Assembly (NCBI RefSeq): GCF_016428645.1
Contig: NZ_JAELXW010000038.1
Span: 19,041-83,040, forward strand
Source: Glycomyces salinus
Lineage (GTDB): Bacteria > Actinomycetota > Actinomycetes > Mycobacteriales > Micromonosporaceae
DNA length: 64,000 nucleotides
Direction: 5' to 3'
In this document: one piece after another, positions 52,069 to 61,041 of the stretch
How positions within the stretch are numbered: the first letter of the stretch is position 1
Layout: each line of letters begins with the position of its first letter
Made by a program: the position numbers and the translations under genes
Notes under the pieces: model-generated
The model's input: only the letters and a program-made list of their open reading frames with translations
What the model was told of the DNA's origin: nothing
The model's database searches: none

Positions 52069-53130
52069 ATGACTACTAAGGGCCACGCGCCCTGGTGGGC
52101 GCACATGATGCTGTACGCCGGGGGACTGACCATGGTCGTCGCCGGCGGCGCCGCGGCGGCGGCCCAGTACGCGTCCTACACCGCGGACCACGCGATCGAG
52201 AACGAGTACATCATCGACGAGGAGCACCAGGCCGAGGTCGACGACGTCGAGAACCTGACCGGGCCGCTGGACATCCTGGTGCTCGGCGTCGACGAGCAGG
52301 GCGGCTCCAAGCGCTCGGACACGATGATCATGGTCCACATCAACGAGGACCTGACCGAGGCGTCGATGATCTCGCTGCCGCGCGACCTGTACGTGGACAT
52401 CCCCGACTGCGGCCCCGGCTGGGGCGACGATCCGTGCACCACCAAGCTGAACCACGCCGCCTCGATCAGCGACGACTGGGACGAGACCCGTTCCAACGTG
52501 GTCGAGACGATCTACGACCTGACCGGCGTCAAGTTCCACATGGGCGCGACCGCGAACTTCGAGGGCTTCATCGACATGGTCGACGTGGTCGGCGAGGTGG
52601 AGATCTGCTCGTGGAAGACCTTCGAGTCCCACCACACCGACCGCGTCTTCGAAGAGGGCTGCCACTCCTACGACAAGGACGCGGCCCTGGACATGGTCCG
52701 CCAGCGCTACCAGTTCTACGACCAGATCGACTACGACAAGGGCCTCTACGGCGACTACGCGCGCCAGAACTTCCAGCAGCAGGCGATCAGGTCGCTCCTG
52801 GTCGAGGCGAAGGACCAGGGCTTCTTGACCGACCCGACGAAGATCACCGAGCTCCTGGAGGGCTTCGGCGACAAGGTGACCGTCCACCTGCCCGACGGGC
52901 TGTCGATGACCGACCTGGTGGTGAACCTGCGCGACATCGATCCCGGCTCGATCACCTCGATCCGCGTCCCGGCCAGCTCCGACTACGACCCCGACGGCAA
53001 TGCCATAGAGATGATCCACCCCGGCACCGAAGAGGAGACCGACGCCGCGTCCCTGTGGCAGGCGGTCCAGGACGACACCCTCGACGAATGGGCCGCCGAG
53101 AACCCGGAATGGATCTCTTCGGACGCTTAG
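52069..53130 (+). CDS. LytR-CpsA-Psr (LCP) phosphotransferase 3
   Basis: 353 residues. A membrane segment at about 13-34 is followed by an LCP domain with LDILVLGVDEQGG, KRSDTMIMVHI, ISLPRDLYVDIPDCG and ALDMVRQRYQFYDQ. It closely resembles LCP 2 along its length, including NLTGPLD/KIEGPLN and the ANFEGF block, so the pair arose by tandem duplication. The 79-base spacer repeats GCAACCTCA from the spacer before LCP 2. Confidence 0.9.
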   Translation: MTTKGHAPWWAHMMLYAGGLTMVVAGGAAAAAQYASYTADHAIENEYIIDEEHQAEVDDVENLTGPLDILVLGVDEQGGSKRSDTMIMVHINEDLTEASMISLPRDLYVDIPDCGPGWGDDPCTTKLNHAASISDDWDETRSNVVETIYDLTGVKFHMGATANFEGFIDMVDVVGEVEICSWKTFESHHTDRVFEEGCHSYDKDAALDMVRQRYQFYDQIDYDKGLYGDYARQNFQQQAIRSLLVEAKDQGFLTDPTKITELLEGFGDKVTVHLPDGLSMTDLVVNLRDIDPGSITSIRVPASSDYDPDGNAIEMIHPGTEEETDAASLWQAVQDDTLDEWAAENPEWISSDA

Positions 53131-53202
53131 CCGGAACAGCCGCGGCCGGAGCACCGACCGGGCTCCGGCCGTGTTCGACCCGGCCGGGGCCGCCGGGAGC
53201 CT

Positions 53203-53592
53203 TCACGACCGGGCAGGACGGTCTCCGTCCGCGGTCGTCTTCTGGCTGAGGGCGCACCGCCAGTTTTCTTCGGCGCGGACATAGACGTCGGTGATCCATT
53301 CATCGGCCGAGTACGGGACGCCGTCCCACGTTCCCGTGCTCATCCTGCGCGCCGTGACCAGCACGGTGTCACCGGTGCTCACCATATGAGGAACCCCCGC
53401 GGTCTCCATGCTGTGGTGCGCCAGCCGCCCCGAGGCGATCCAGCCGATGAGAGCCGCCTTCGGGGTGATCCCGTCGGGCCCGACATGGATCCAGTCGTGG
53501 GCGAAGAAGCCGCTGATCGTCGAGGCGTCGTTGCCGACGAGTGCCGCATCGAGCGCCGCCGAGACCGCGTGCACCTCGTCCTCTGCCGTCAT
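53203..53592 (-). CDS. SnoaL-like / DUF4440 protein
   Basis: 129 residues from ATG 53592 with AAGGGAGGGA upstream. A cone-shaped alpha+beta NTF2-like fold is suggested by EVHAVSAALDAALVGNDASTISGFFAHDWIHVGPDG and RMSTGTWDGVPYSADEWITDVYV. Such proteins are small-molecule isomerases or binding proteins with unknown substrates. Confidence 0.8.
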   Translation of the reverse strand: MTAEDEVHAVSAALDAALVGNDASTISGFFAHDWIHVGPDGITPKAALIGWIASGRLAHHSMETAGVPHMVSTGDTVLVTARRMSTGTWDGVPYSADEWITDVYVRAEENWRCALSQKTTADGDRPARS

Positions 53593-54024
53593 CGGTCCCT
53601 CCCTTGCCGCTCCTCGCTGTCCATCGTAATGAGATCGCCGACATGTCGGCCGCGGCCGGGGCCGCCCCCGTGGAGGTGGGGGGCGCGAGGCGGGTGCTCG
53701 TGCGCGATCCGTGCAGAACTTGTGAAGGGCCCCTGCACAATCGAGGGGCCTCCCTGGGATGGGGCGGCCTGCCGCGGTCAAGGGGCGACGAGCGGTCATT
53801 GCGACCGTCTGACGGCGTCGGCCGCCCCAATTACGCGTCGAACCGGGGCCGCCGCGGCGGGATCCCCGCCGGGCGGGAGTAACGTTTCATCCAGGTGAAT
53901 CAAGTGCTTTCGATTGCTTTGAGTTATTCATTTCTTCTGCGTTTGCAGTCGCTGCTTAGCATGGTTCGCGTATTTTTCCGGGAGCTTCGTCGCCCCCTCT
54001 AGGTACGAAGGAGTACACACCCCA
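53593..54024. other. 432-base divergent gene-free region
   Basis: No gene is supported. It contains a perfect 14-base palindrome GCCGACATGTCGGC at 53637-53650, and an AT-rich stretch at 53885-53990 that is probably the promoter of the sugar-binding lipoprotein gene. Confidence 0.4.
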
Positions 54025-55119
54025 ATGCAACTCAGTCGCCGCCGCCTGCTGGCGGGCTCAGCGGGCACGGCCGCACTCTCGCTCGCGGGATGCTCAGCGG
54101 ACGGGGATTCCGCAGACCTCGCCGGGTTCGTCGGCATCGCCCTGCCCGGCATCACGGGACGCTGGGAAATCGAAGGCAACCATCTCGAGCGGTTGATAAA
54201 GGACGCCGGCATGCCCGAGCCCAAGCTCGAATACGGCGAGGAGGACGTCGATACACAGATCTCCCAGATCGAGTCGATGATCCGCGACGGGGTCGAGTTC
54301 CTCGTCATCGCCGCTATCGACAGCTCCTCGCTCGGACCGGTCCTGGCCGACGCCAAGGACCAGGGCGTCACGATCATCGCCTACGACCGTCTGATCCGGG
54401 ACACCCCCGATGTGGACTACTATCTCTCGTTCGACAATTACCAGGTCGGAGTGCTGCAGGCGGAGCACATCATCGAGAGTCTCGACATCTCGAACGAAAC
54501 GGGCCCGTTCCATGTCGAGCTGTTCTCGGGCGATCCCGAGGACAACAATGCCGAACTGTTCTTCCTCGGCAGCGTGGACACACTTGAACGTTTCATCTAC
54601 GACGGCAAGGTGCGGATCCGCTCGGGCCAGACCGAGCAGTCCACGACCGCGATCGACGGCTGGGTGCTCGAGAACTCGGTGGACCGCATGGAGGATCTGC
54701 TCGACGAGTTCTACCCCGAACATGATCTCGACGCGGTGCTCTCACCCGCGGACCTGTTCAGCCGCGCGATCGTGGAGGTGCTGGTGGACCACGGCTTCGA
54801 CCCGGGCTCGGACTCGTTCCCGGTGGTCACCGGCCAGGACGCCAACGTCGAGTCGGTCAAGGACATCAGGGACGGGACCGGCCAGGCCCAGACCGTGTTC
54901 AAGGACACCCGCGAGCTCGCCGAGGCCACGATGCGCATGCTGACCGACCTCACCGAGGGCCGGGAACCGGAGATCAACGACCGCGGCTCATACGACAACG
55001 GCTTCAAGTTCGTCCCGGCCTACCTGCTCGAACCGGTGCAGGTCGACGGGTCGAACTGGGAGCAGGTCCTGGTCGAGAGCGATTACTTCACCATGGAGGA
55101 GATCGACGAGGCCGCCTGA
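54025..55119 (+). CDS. Sugar-binding lipoprotein (ChvE/XylF-like ABC substrate-binding protein)
   Basis: 364 residues. Twin-arginine-like MQLSRRRLLAGSAG and lipobox LAGC with Cys23 mark an exported lipoprotein. The type-I periplasmic-binding fold contains IESMIRDGVEFLVIAAIDSSSLGPVL, IIAYDRLIRDTPDVDYYLSFDNYQVG and GQDANVESVKDIRDGTGQAQTVFKDT, the ChvE pattern for multiple-sugar (xylose, galactose, arabinose) binding. No ABC ATPase or permease is adjacent, which is unusual. Confidence 0.88.
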   Translation: MQLSRRRLLAGSAGTAALSLAGCSADGDSADLAGFVGIALPGITGRWEIEGNHLERLIKDAGMPEPKLEYGEEDVDTQISQIESMIRDGVEFLVIAAIDSSSLGPVLADAKDQGVTIIAYDRLIRDTPDVDYYLSFDNYQVGVLQAEHIIESLDISNETGPFHVELFSGDPEDNNAELFFLGSVDTLERFIYDGKVRIRSGQTEQSTTAIDGWVLENSVDRMEDLLDEFYPEHDLDAVLSPADLFSRAIVEVLVDHGFDPGSDSFPVVTGQDANVESVKDIRDGTGQAQTVFKDTRELAEATMRMLTDLTEGREPEINDRGSYDNGFKFVPAYLLEPVQVDGSNWEQVLVESDYFTMEEIDEAA

Positions 55120-55135
55120 CCCGGCACGACGACGA

Positions 55136-55167
55136 CGGCCCGCCTCGCCGGTCGGCGAGGCGGGCCG
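55136..55167. terminator. Bidirectional terminator hairpin
   Basis: CGGCCCGCCTCGCC (55136-55149) pairs perfectly with GGCGAGGCGGGCCG (55154-55167) across GGTC, followed by TTTCCCC. It separates two convergent genes. Confidence 0.8.
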
Positions 55168-55185
55168 TTTCCCCTTGGGAGGCCG

Positions 55186-55932
55186 TCAGGACCAGGAGTT
55201 CCCGGTCCTCCTGCGGCGAGCCAGTAGGAGCGCACCGATGCCGAAGACGGCGACGGCGCCCGCGGCGCCGATCAGGATGCCGCTGTCGGCACCCGTGGTC
55301 GGGAGCTGCTCGTCGGCGTTGTCGTCGGTCTGCGCGTCATCGGTGGTCTCCGGCTCCGACTCCTCGTCGGTGGACTCCTCGTCCGGCGTTTCCGTGGGCT
55401 CCTCCCCGATGGGGAGGTCGTCGCCGCCACCGCCGCCGGAGCTGGGCGGCTCGTTGTCGGGGTCGAGCGCCGTCGAGCCGAGGATCAGACCCGTGTGCGC
55501 GGTGGCCGGCTCCACGTCGTCGGCGTAGAAGGCCAGGGAGAATCCGAGGTCGGTCTCCTCGTTCGCGTCTTCGGGGACGGCGACTTCGATCTCGAAGGTC
55601 GCCCCTTCGGCCGGCAGCGGGCCGTCGATGGTGCACACCACCTGCGAGCCGCCGTCGTCGGTGCAGCGTTCGTCCTCGCCCGGGTTGAAGTCGAGGATGT
55701 TGTAGTTGTCCGGCGTGAGGGACACGAACGGGTTCTGGACGGTCTCGTCGCCGGTGGGGGTCAAACTGACCAGGATCGTGTTCGCGCCGGGCGCGATGTT
55801 CTCCGGGATGCCGATGTCCGCGTTGGCGACGATGTGCTGCGCCTGGGCGGTTCCGGCGGAGGCCGCCAGGAATCCGGCCGCGATGCCGAACGTGGCCGCG
55901 GCGCGCAGCGCGTTGGACTTGAGAGTGGACAT
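55186..55932 (-). CDS. Secreted surface protein with LPTTG sorting signal
   Basis: 248 residues. A signal peptide (1-31, ending AGTAQA) is followed by a beta-rich domain of about 120 residues, an acidic Thr/Glu/Asp linker (about 155-208), and a sortase signal LPTTG (210-214) with a membrane segment and RRRR tail. It should be linked to peptidoglycan by a sortase. The domain resembles small DUF11-like or adhesin-like repeats only weakly. AAGGAG precedes the ATG. Confidence 0.82.
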   Translation of the reverse strand: MSTLKSNALRAAATFGIAAGFLAASAGTAQAQHIVANADIGIPENIAPGANTILVSLTPTGDETVQNPFVSLTPDNYNILDFNPGEDERCTDDGGSQVVCTIDGPLPAEGATFEIEVAVPEDANEETDLGFSLAFYADDVEPATAHTGLILGSTALDPDNEPPSSGGGGGDDLPIGEEPTETPDEESTDEESEPETTDDAQTDDNADEQLPTTGADSGILIGAAGAVAVFGIGALLLARRRRTGNSWS

Positions 55933-56362
55933 GGAGCTCCTTGTGCTCAGGTGATCGCAGTCGCCGGGGCTGGCGGTCTGCGGGGATGGAAATCACTGAC
56001 CGACGCGGAGGCGCTGCCGCTTCCGGCGGACGGGACCCCGGCCCGGATGTTCGTACCCATCCGGGCCGGAGCGGCCCGCTGGGAGGAGCGGGCTCCCGGC
56101 TGGCTACTGGGCCGTGAAGGAGATTGTCTTGATCCCGGCCCATGCTTCGGTCGCGATCTTGAGGATCGCGGTTCCGATCATTGCCGAAGACCACACGATT
56201 CCTGCACGGATCTCGCACGGATCGCCGTGAGCAGGGGTGATGCCGCCGCCATCGACCTGTACGGACAGCGTTTGCCAGGTAGTGTCGTCCTTGGTCGAAT
56301 CCCTCTAGTCACAACTCGGCACCTCGACCCGGCGCGCTAGAACCAGTCCCAGGAGAGAAACC
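55933..56362. other. 430-base region with a possible coding remnant
   Basis: It separates two divergent genes. On the minus strand, codons from 56304 to 56107 stay open between two TAG stops and read like protein (QVDGGGITPAHGDPCEIR ... GTAILKIATEAWAGIKTIS) with high GC at third positions. The only start is GTG at 56196, giving 30 residues. It may be the tail of a decayed gene. A hairpin around 56040-56070 (CCGGCCCGGATG / CATCCGGGCCGG) is also present. Confidence 0.3.
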
Positions 56363-56971
56363 GTGACTCCCCCCTTGACCCAGCCGCGACCAGCGGTCCG
56401 ATCCCAGAGGCGGTTCCTCGCCGTCCTGGCCGTCGGACTGGGCCTGGTCGCCCTGGCGGCCGTCTACCTGGTCTTCCAACTCAGCCGCGGCGACTCCCCG
56501 AACGCCGAGGCCGACTTCGCGAAGGCCACCTGCGAAGACTTCGACCTCGCCGAGATCGCGAATTCCTCCGCGATCTCGGTCGAATCCTCGAGAGCGGGAC
56601 TCTGGGACGACCTCGACAGGGGCCAACTCAACTGCGACTACACCGCGGACTCCGGCCTGGCTCTCACCATCACCGTCATTGCCTCGGCAGACGACGACGG
56701 ACCTGCGAACTCACTCGAGCGAGCCCGCGAAGTCTCGGAGGCGGGCTCCGGAACGACGATCGAGGACTTCGACAACGGCGACCACACCGGCTTCACCAAG
56801 GTGTTCTCGAGGGAGTCGGTGCAGAGCCTCAGTCTGTTCTCGGCGGCCGGCCGCTTGAGCGTCACCGTCGCGCTGGATGCCAAACCCGCCGCATTCGAAC
56901 CGTCGGAAGCGGTCGGCCTCGTCGAGGCGTTGGCCGCTCAAGCACGCGACCGCTTCGAGGCATACGTGTGA
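56363..56971 (+). CDS. Membrane-anchored extracellular hypothetical protein
   Basis: 202 residues from GTG with AGGAGAG upstream. One N-terminal membrane helix (about 18-40) is followed by an outer domain with two cysteines (CEDFDL ... LNCDYTADSG). It resembles DUF3558-like lipoprotein domains in size and layout, but lacks a lipobox. Function is unknown. Confidence 0.65.
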   Translation: MTPPLTQPRPAVRSQRRFLAVLAVGLGLVALAAVYLVFQLSRGDSPNAEADFAKATCEDFDLAEIANSSAISVESSRAGLWDDLDRGQLNCDYTADSGLALTITVIASADDDGPANSLERAREVSEAGSGTTIEDFDNGDHTGFTKVFSRESVQSLSLFSAAGRLSVTVALDAKPAAFEPSEAVGLVEALAAQARDRFEAYV

Positions 56972-57152
56972 GAGGAAGCCGGCCTGGGCCGCGAGCAAGG
57001 CATCTCGCCCCCGGAACCGTGCGCGTCGGCGGGGGCGGGACCCGGCGAGGACGCTTCGACCCGCCGGTGGCGACCCCGAGGACGGTCAGCAGGTCCCCTC
57101 TGTAATTGCCGCACCGGCGACAAGGCCGCGGGTTCGGCGCCCTCGACCGGTG

Positions 57153-57797
57153 TCACTTCCGCCAGAACAGGTGGTGCGTCACGCCGCTCGGGCTGGGAAC
57201 GACTTCGAGGTGGAACCGGTCGGTCAGCTCTTCCGGCGACTCCCAGAGCCGCGCCCCGGAGCCGAGTTCGACCTCCGAGACGGCCACGTGCATGGTGTCG
57301 ACCAGGTCGGCATCGAGGAACTCCCGGATCACGGTGGCCCCACCGCCGAGCCGGACGTCCTTGCCCTCGGCGGCCTCTCGGGCCTGTGCGAGGACTTCGG
57401 CGGGTTCGCCGCCGGTGAAGTGGAACGTGGTGTCCGAGAGCGTGAACGAGGGCCGCGGGTAGTGGGTCATGACGAACACCGGGGTGTGGAACGGCGGCTC
57501 GTCGCCCCACCAGCCCTGCCAGTCGTGGTTCTCCCAGGGGCCGCGTTGGGGACTGAACTTGTTGCGGCCCATGATTTCCGCGCCGATGTTGTTGGTGAAG
57601 TCGCGGGTGAAGTAGTCGTCGAGGCCGCGGCTCCCGCCGGGATCCGTGCGATTGGGCCAGCTTGCGGTGGCGCCGGCCCAGGAGAACATGTTTCCGGGGT
57701 CGGCGTGGCCGAACGGCCGCTCGAGCGACTGCCCCTCGCCGGCTCCGAAGCCGTCTCGCGAGACGCCGAAGTTCTGGACCCTGAGAAGCTGGCTCAT
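57153..57797 (-). CDS. Dihydrofolate-reductase-like / RibD C-terminal domain protein
   Basis: 214 residues of the DfrA/RibD-C superfamily of NADPH-dependent reductases. Visible blocks: LLRVQNFGVSRDGFGAG, NNIGAEIMGRNKFSP, PVFVMTHYPRPSF, DVRLGGGATVIREFLDADLVDTMHVAVSEVELGSGARLWE. It has a good Shine-Dalgarno sequence and stands alone. The substrate is unknown. Confidence 0.85.
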   Translation of the reverse strand: MSQLLRVQNFGVSRDGFGAGEGQSLERPFGHADPGNMFSWAGATASWPNRTDPGGSRGLDDYFTRDFTNNIGAEIMGRNKFSPQRGPWENHDWQGWWGDEPPFHTPVFVMTHYPRPSFTLSDTTFHFTGGEPAEVLAQAREAAEGKDVRLGGGATVIREFLDADLVDTMHVAVSEVELGSGARLWESPEELTDRFHLEVVPSPSGVTHHLFWRK

Positions 57798-57998
57798 GCG
57801 GTTTCCCTTTCACTGCCGATCATGGTGGTCACGAAGTCGAGACTCCCCGAGCCTGGCAGATTCATCGCTGCCCACGAGATGGATTCCGCATCCTGTCCCG
57901 CCGCGGGCGGCGCGGCCTCGCCCCAGGCCCGCGGCGACGTCGGTGGCAGCGCGTTCGTACGATCCAGCGAAGATCATTTCAACTGAAGGAGCCCCTCG

Positions 57999-59381
57999 AT
58001 GAGCGACGACAGGAGCAGGTCGAACCCCTGGCATTGGCATGAATACCCGGTCGGGCTGGGCGGTGAGGTGGCGCGCGCGTGCGTTCGCGCCCTGCTGGCG
58101 TTCCTGATCGGCCTGGGGTGCTCCTTCGTGCTCATCCTGTGCGTGGGCCTCCTCGTCGAAGAGGACATGCTCGGCGACCCGGGTCTCACGAACGCCGTCG
58201 ACGACCTCTTCCGTATGGGCATCGGCGTCTTGATGCTGCTCGCGGTGGCCGTGTGGGCCATGTTCGCGGTGGCGAGCCATCTGCGGGAGGTGACCACCTC
58301 CAAGGCGCTCGTCGAAGCCGCCGAGCGGGACGCGTCCCGCTACGACGTGCCCTCACCCGAGCAGGTCGAGTCCGTCACCCGTGAACCGGCGAAGCAGCTC
58401 ACCTACTTCGGGTTGGGGAACGCCGCCGTGGTCGGTCTGCTCGGGGTGCTCGGGCTCGGCATAGCGCTCTTCGGGGGCGAGCCCGAGGCCCTGCCGTTCA
58501 TGTTGATCGCCGTCGGCTACGCCGCGATCATGGCTCTGGTCGCCCTGGCCGGCCCCAAATGGCTCACTCCGGCCCATGAACGGCGGCAGGCCCGGATCGC
58601 CGCGCATTGGAGCGCGAACGACGAAGTCCAGGCCTGGCGGCCGGCGAACCGAAGAACGGGACGCGAGAAGAAGCGGTTCGGGCTCTCGATCGCCGAGCGG
58701 TTCATGTACGGCGCGTCCGTTCCCGCCGTCCTGAGTTTCGTCGCGCTGCAAGCGTCGCTGTCGATGCGCTGCGCGAGCGTTCCGGGAAGAGGGCACTACG
58801 AGTGCGACGACGTCACCTACTCGTCGCCCATCGAGAGCGTTCTCGCCGTGGGTTTCTGGATCTTCGCGGTCCTGTTCCCCCTGGCCGTGCTCCTCGCGGC
58901 CGTCGGTGTGCTGCTCGACTGGAGGCAACGCCGGTCCGAACGCGCCGACCTGCGCGAGAGGCTGGCCGACCCGCGGTCCGGTCGCCCGCACGAGAAGGTG
59001 CTGGCCTATCACGCGCGGCGGCACATGCATCCGCTGGCGCTCGTCGGCGCGGCGATGTCCGGTGGCGGTCTGGTGTTCGGCATATCCGCGTACCTGGTCG
59101 GCCAGGGCAAGGGGTTGGGCTCAGAGGACTTCTTCGCGGTCTACCGCACCGAATCACTGGTCACACTGTTCGCCTCGGTGGGCCTGTTCGCCGCCGCCCT
59201 GCTCGGCAGCGGCATCGCCAACGCGCGCGGCCGCGAACTCCGCAACGCCCTCATGCGACGCTGGCCGACGCCGCCCTCCTGGTCGGCGGGCGAAGACGGG
59301 ATGGTCCTGCGCGCCAAGCGCGGTCCCGCACTCCGAGGCTCGCGCTACGTGAAGGTCGGAAAGTTCAAGAGCTCGGACTAG
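57999..59381 (+). CDS. Polytopic membrane protein of unknown function
   Basis: 460 residues with about eight membrane segments in four pairs (about 28-55, 70-90, 138-157, 164-182, 240-258, 288-310, 350-370, 388-408), separated by polar Arg-rich loops. AAGGAG precedes the ATG. I do not recognise the family. Confidence 0.7.
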   Translation: MSDDRSRSNPWHWHEYPVGLGGEVARACVRALLAFLIGLGCSFVLILCVGLLVEEDMLGDPGLTNAVDDLFRMGIGVLMLLAVAVWAMFAVASHLREVTTSKALVEAAERDASRYDVPSPEQVESVTREPAKQLTYFGLGNAAVVGLLGVLGLGIALFGGEPEALPFMLIAVGYAAIMALVALAGPKWLTPAHERRQARIAAHWSANDEVQAWRPANRRTGREKKRFGLSIAERFMYGASVPAVLSFVALQASLSMRCASVPGRGHYECDDVTYSSPIESVLAVGFWIFAVLFPLAVLLAAVGVLLDWRQRRSERADLRERLADPRSGRPHEKVLAYHARRHMHPLALVGAAMSGGGLVFGISAYLVGQGKGLGSEDFFAVYRTESLVTLFASVGLFAAALLGSGIANARGRELRNALMRRWPTPPSWSAGEDGMVLRAKRGPALRGSRYVKVGKFKSSD

Positions 59382-59539
59382 AGGGCTGAGACACGGCCAC
59401 CGAGTCTTGGCGTGGGGCGTGCCGGTGGACGCCTCCGCTCCTCGTTTAATGCGTTGCCCGCGGAGCGCGCGTCCCGCATGATGGATGTCGCGACGAGGCC
59501 CGTTGTCCCCCAATGTTTTCGCTCGGAAGGAGTGCCGTC

Positions 59540-60727
59540 ATGCCATTCACCCATCTCGACTCCAAGGCCGCTCCGATCCGCCTCTGGGGCGATGCGGATT
59601 CGGTCGAGCCGCAGACGCGGCAGCAGCTTTACAACATCGCGAAGCTCCCGTGGGTCCACGGTGTGGCCGTCATGCCCGACGTCCATTACGGGATCGGGGC
59701 CACCGTCGGATCGGTCATCGCCATGCGCGGTGCGGTCTCCCCGGCCGCCGTCGGCGTCGACATCGGCTGCGGGATGACCGCGCAGCGGACCTCGCTGACC
59801 GCCTCGGACCTGCCCGACGATCTGGGGCGGCTCCGCTCGGACATCGAGGCGGCCATCCCGGTCGGGCACGCCATGCACAAGAGCTCGGTCGACGTCAAGA
59901 GCCTGAAGACCGGCCTGCACGGCTGGCACGAGTTCTGGTCCGGGTTCGGCGACCTGGCCGGGCCGGTGGCGCGCCGGGTCGAGGCCAAGGCCATGAAGCA
60001 GCTGGGCACCCTCGGCGGGGGCAACCACTTCATCGAAATCTGTCTATCGGATGACGACGAGGTCTGGCTGATGCTGCACTCCGGTTCCCGGTACGTCGGC
60101 AACGCCCTGGCACAGCACCACATCGAGCGCGCGAAGGACCTGCCGCACAACGCTGACCTGCCCGACCCGAACCTCGCGGTCTTCGTGGCCGACACCCCGC
60201 AGATGCAGGCGTACCGGCGGGACCTGTTCTGGGCCCAGGACTACGCCCGGCGCAACCGGGCGGTCATGATGGCGTTGCTGCGCAAGGCCGTCCAGAAGCG
60301 GTTCCGGAAGATCCGGTTCGACCCCGAGATCTCGGTCCACCACAACTACGTGGCCGAGGAGCACCATGACGGCCAGGATCTCCTGGTCACCCGCAAGGGC
60401 GCGATCCGCGCCGGCGAGGGCGACATGGGGATCATCCCCGGTTCGATGGGCGCCTCGAGCTTCATCGTCCGCGGGCTCGGCAACGCGGCCGCGTTCGAGT
60501 CGGCCTCGCACGGGGCCGGCCGGAGGATGAGCCGCTCGGCGGCCAAGCGGAAGTTCTCCGCCAAGGACCTGGCGGCCCAGACCGAAGGGGTCGAGTGCCG
60601 CAAGGACGCGGGCGTGGTCGACGAGATCCCGGCCGCCTACAAGGACATCGAGCAGGTCATGGCCGCCCAGTCCGACCTGGTCGAGATCGTCGCGCGGCTC
60701 CGCCAGGTCGTCTGCGTGAAGGGCTGA
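59540..60727 (+). CDS. rtcB: RNA ligase RtcB
   Basis: 395 residues from ATG 59540, which has GGAAGGAG upstream. GTP-dependent ligase joining 2',3'-cyclic or 3'-phosphate RNA ends to 5'-OH ends. Metal and active-site motifs: MPDVHYGIGATVGSV, GVDIGCGM with Cys77, LGTLGGGNHFIEI, ISVHHNYVAEEHH, and the guanylylated histidine H324 in SHGAGRRMSR. No archease or RtcA gene is adjacent. Confidence 0.95.
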   Translation: MPFTHLDSKAAPIRLWGDADSVEPQTRQQLYNIAKLPWVHGVAVMPDVHYGIGATVGSVIAMRGAVSPAAVGVDIGCGMTAQRTSLTASDLPDDLGRLRSDIEAAIPVGHAMHKSSVDVKSLKTGLHGWHEFWSGFGDLAGPVARRVEAKAMKQLGTLGGGNHFIEICLSDDDEVWLMLHSGSRYVGNALAQHHIERAKDLPHNADLPDPNLAVFVADTPQMQAYRRDLFWAQDYARRNRAVMMALLRKAVQKRFRKIRFDPEISVHHNYVAEEHHDGQDLLVTRKGAIRAGEGDMGIIPGSMGASSFIVRGLGNAAAFESASHGAGRRMSRSAAKRKFSAKDLAAQTEGVECRKDAGVVDEIPAAYKDIEQVMAAQSDLVEIVARLRQVVCVKG

Positions 60728-60767
60728 GACGGCTTGGCCGCGCACCGGCGGTCACGGGCAGGTCAGC

Positions 60768-60806
60768 GACCGATGCGGGGGCCCATCCGGGCCGCCCGCA
60801 TCGGTC
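60768..60806. terminator. Hairpin between rtcB and the small convergent gene
   Basis: GACCGATGCGGG (60768-60779) pairs with CCCGCATCGGTC (60795-60806). A smaller GGCCC/GGGCC pairing lies inside the loop. Confidence 0.65.
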
Positions 60807-60827
60807 CTCGCGTGATCGGGCTCGAGG

Positions 60828-61013
60828 TCAGAGCCCGTTGTCGTTCTTGAAGTCCTCGACGGCGCCCTGCGCCTGATCCTCGACATTCTGACCGACCTCG
60901 CCCGCGCCTTCGACGGCCTCTCCGGCCTGCTGCGCGACGTCACCCGCCTGCTCTTCGAACGGGACGTCGACCGCACCGCCGAGTGCGTCTTCGGAGCGGT
61001 CAACGGTGTCCAC
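60828..61013 (-). CDS. Small acidic protein, possibly CsbD/antitoxin-like
   Basis: 61 residues from GTG 61013. It is strongly acidic, rich in Ala/Gly/Glu/Gln, with a heptad-like pattern (DVAQQAGEAVEGAGEVGQ). The composition recalls CsbD stress proteins and small MT0933-like antitoxins, but the match is not specific. No Shine-Dalgarno sequence is seen. It is divergent from the next gene with 28 bases between. Confidence 0.45.
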   Translation of the reverse strand: MDTVDRSEDALGGAVDVPFEEQAGDVAQQAGEAVEGAGEVGQNVEDQAQGAVEDFKNDNGL

Positions 61014-61041
61014 TTCGGCGTCGATCGCATAGGCTCGGCGG

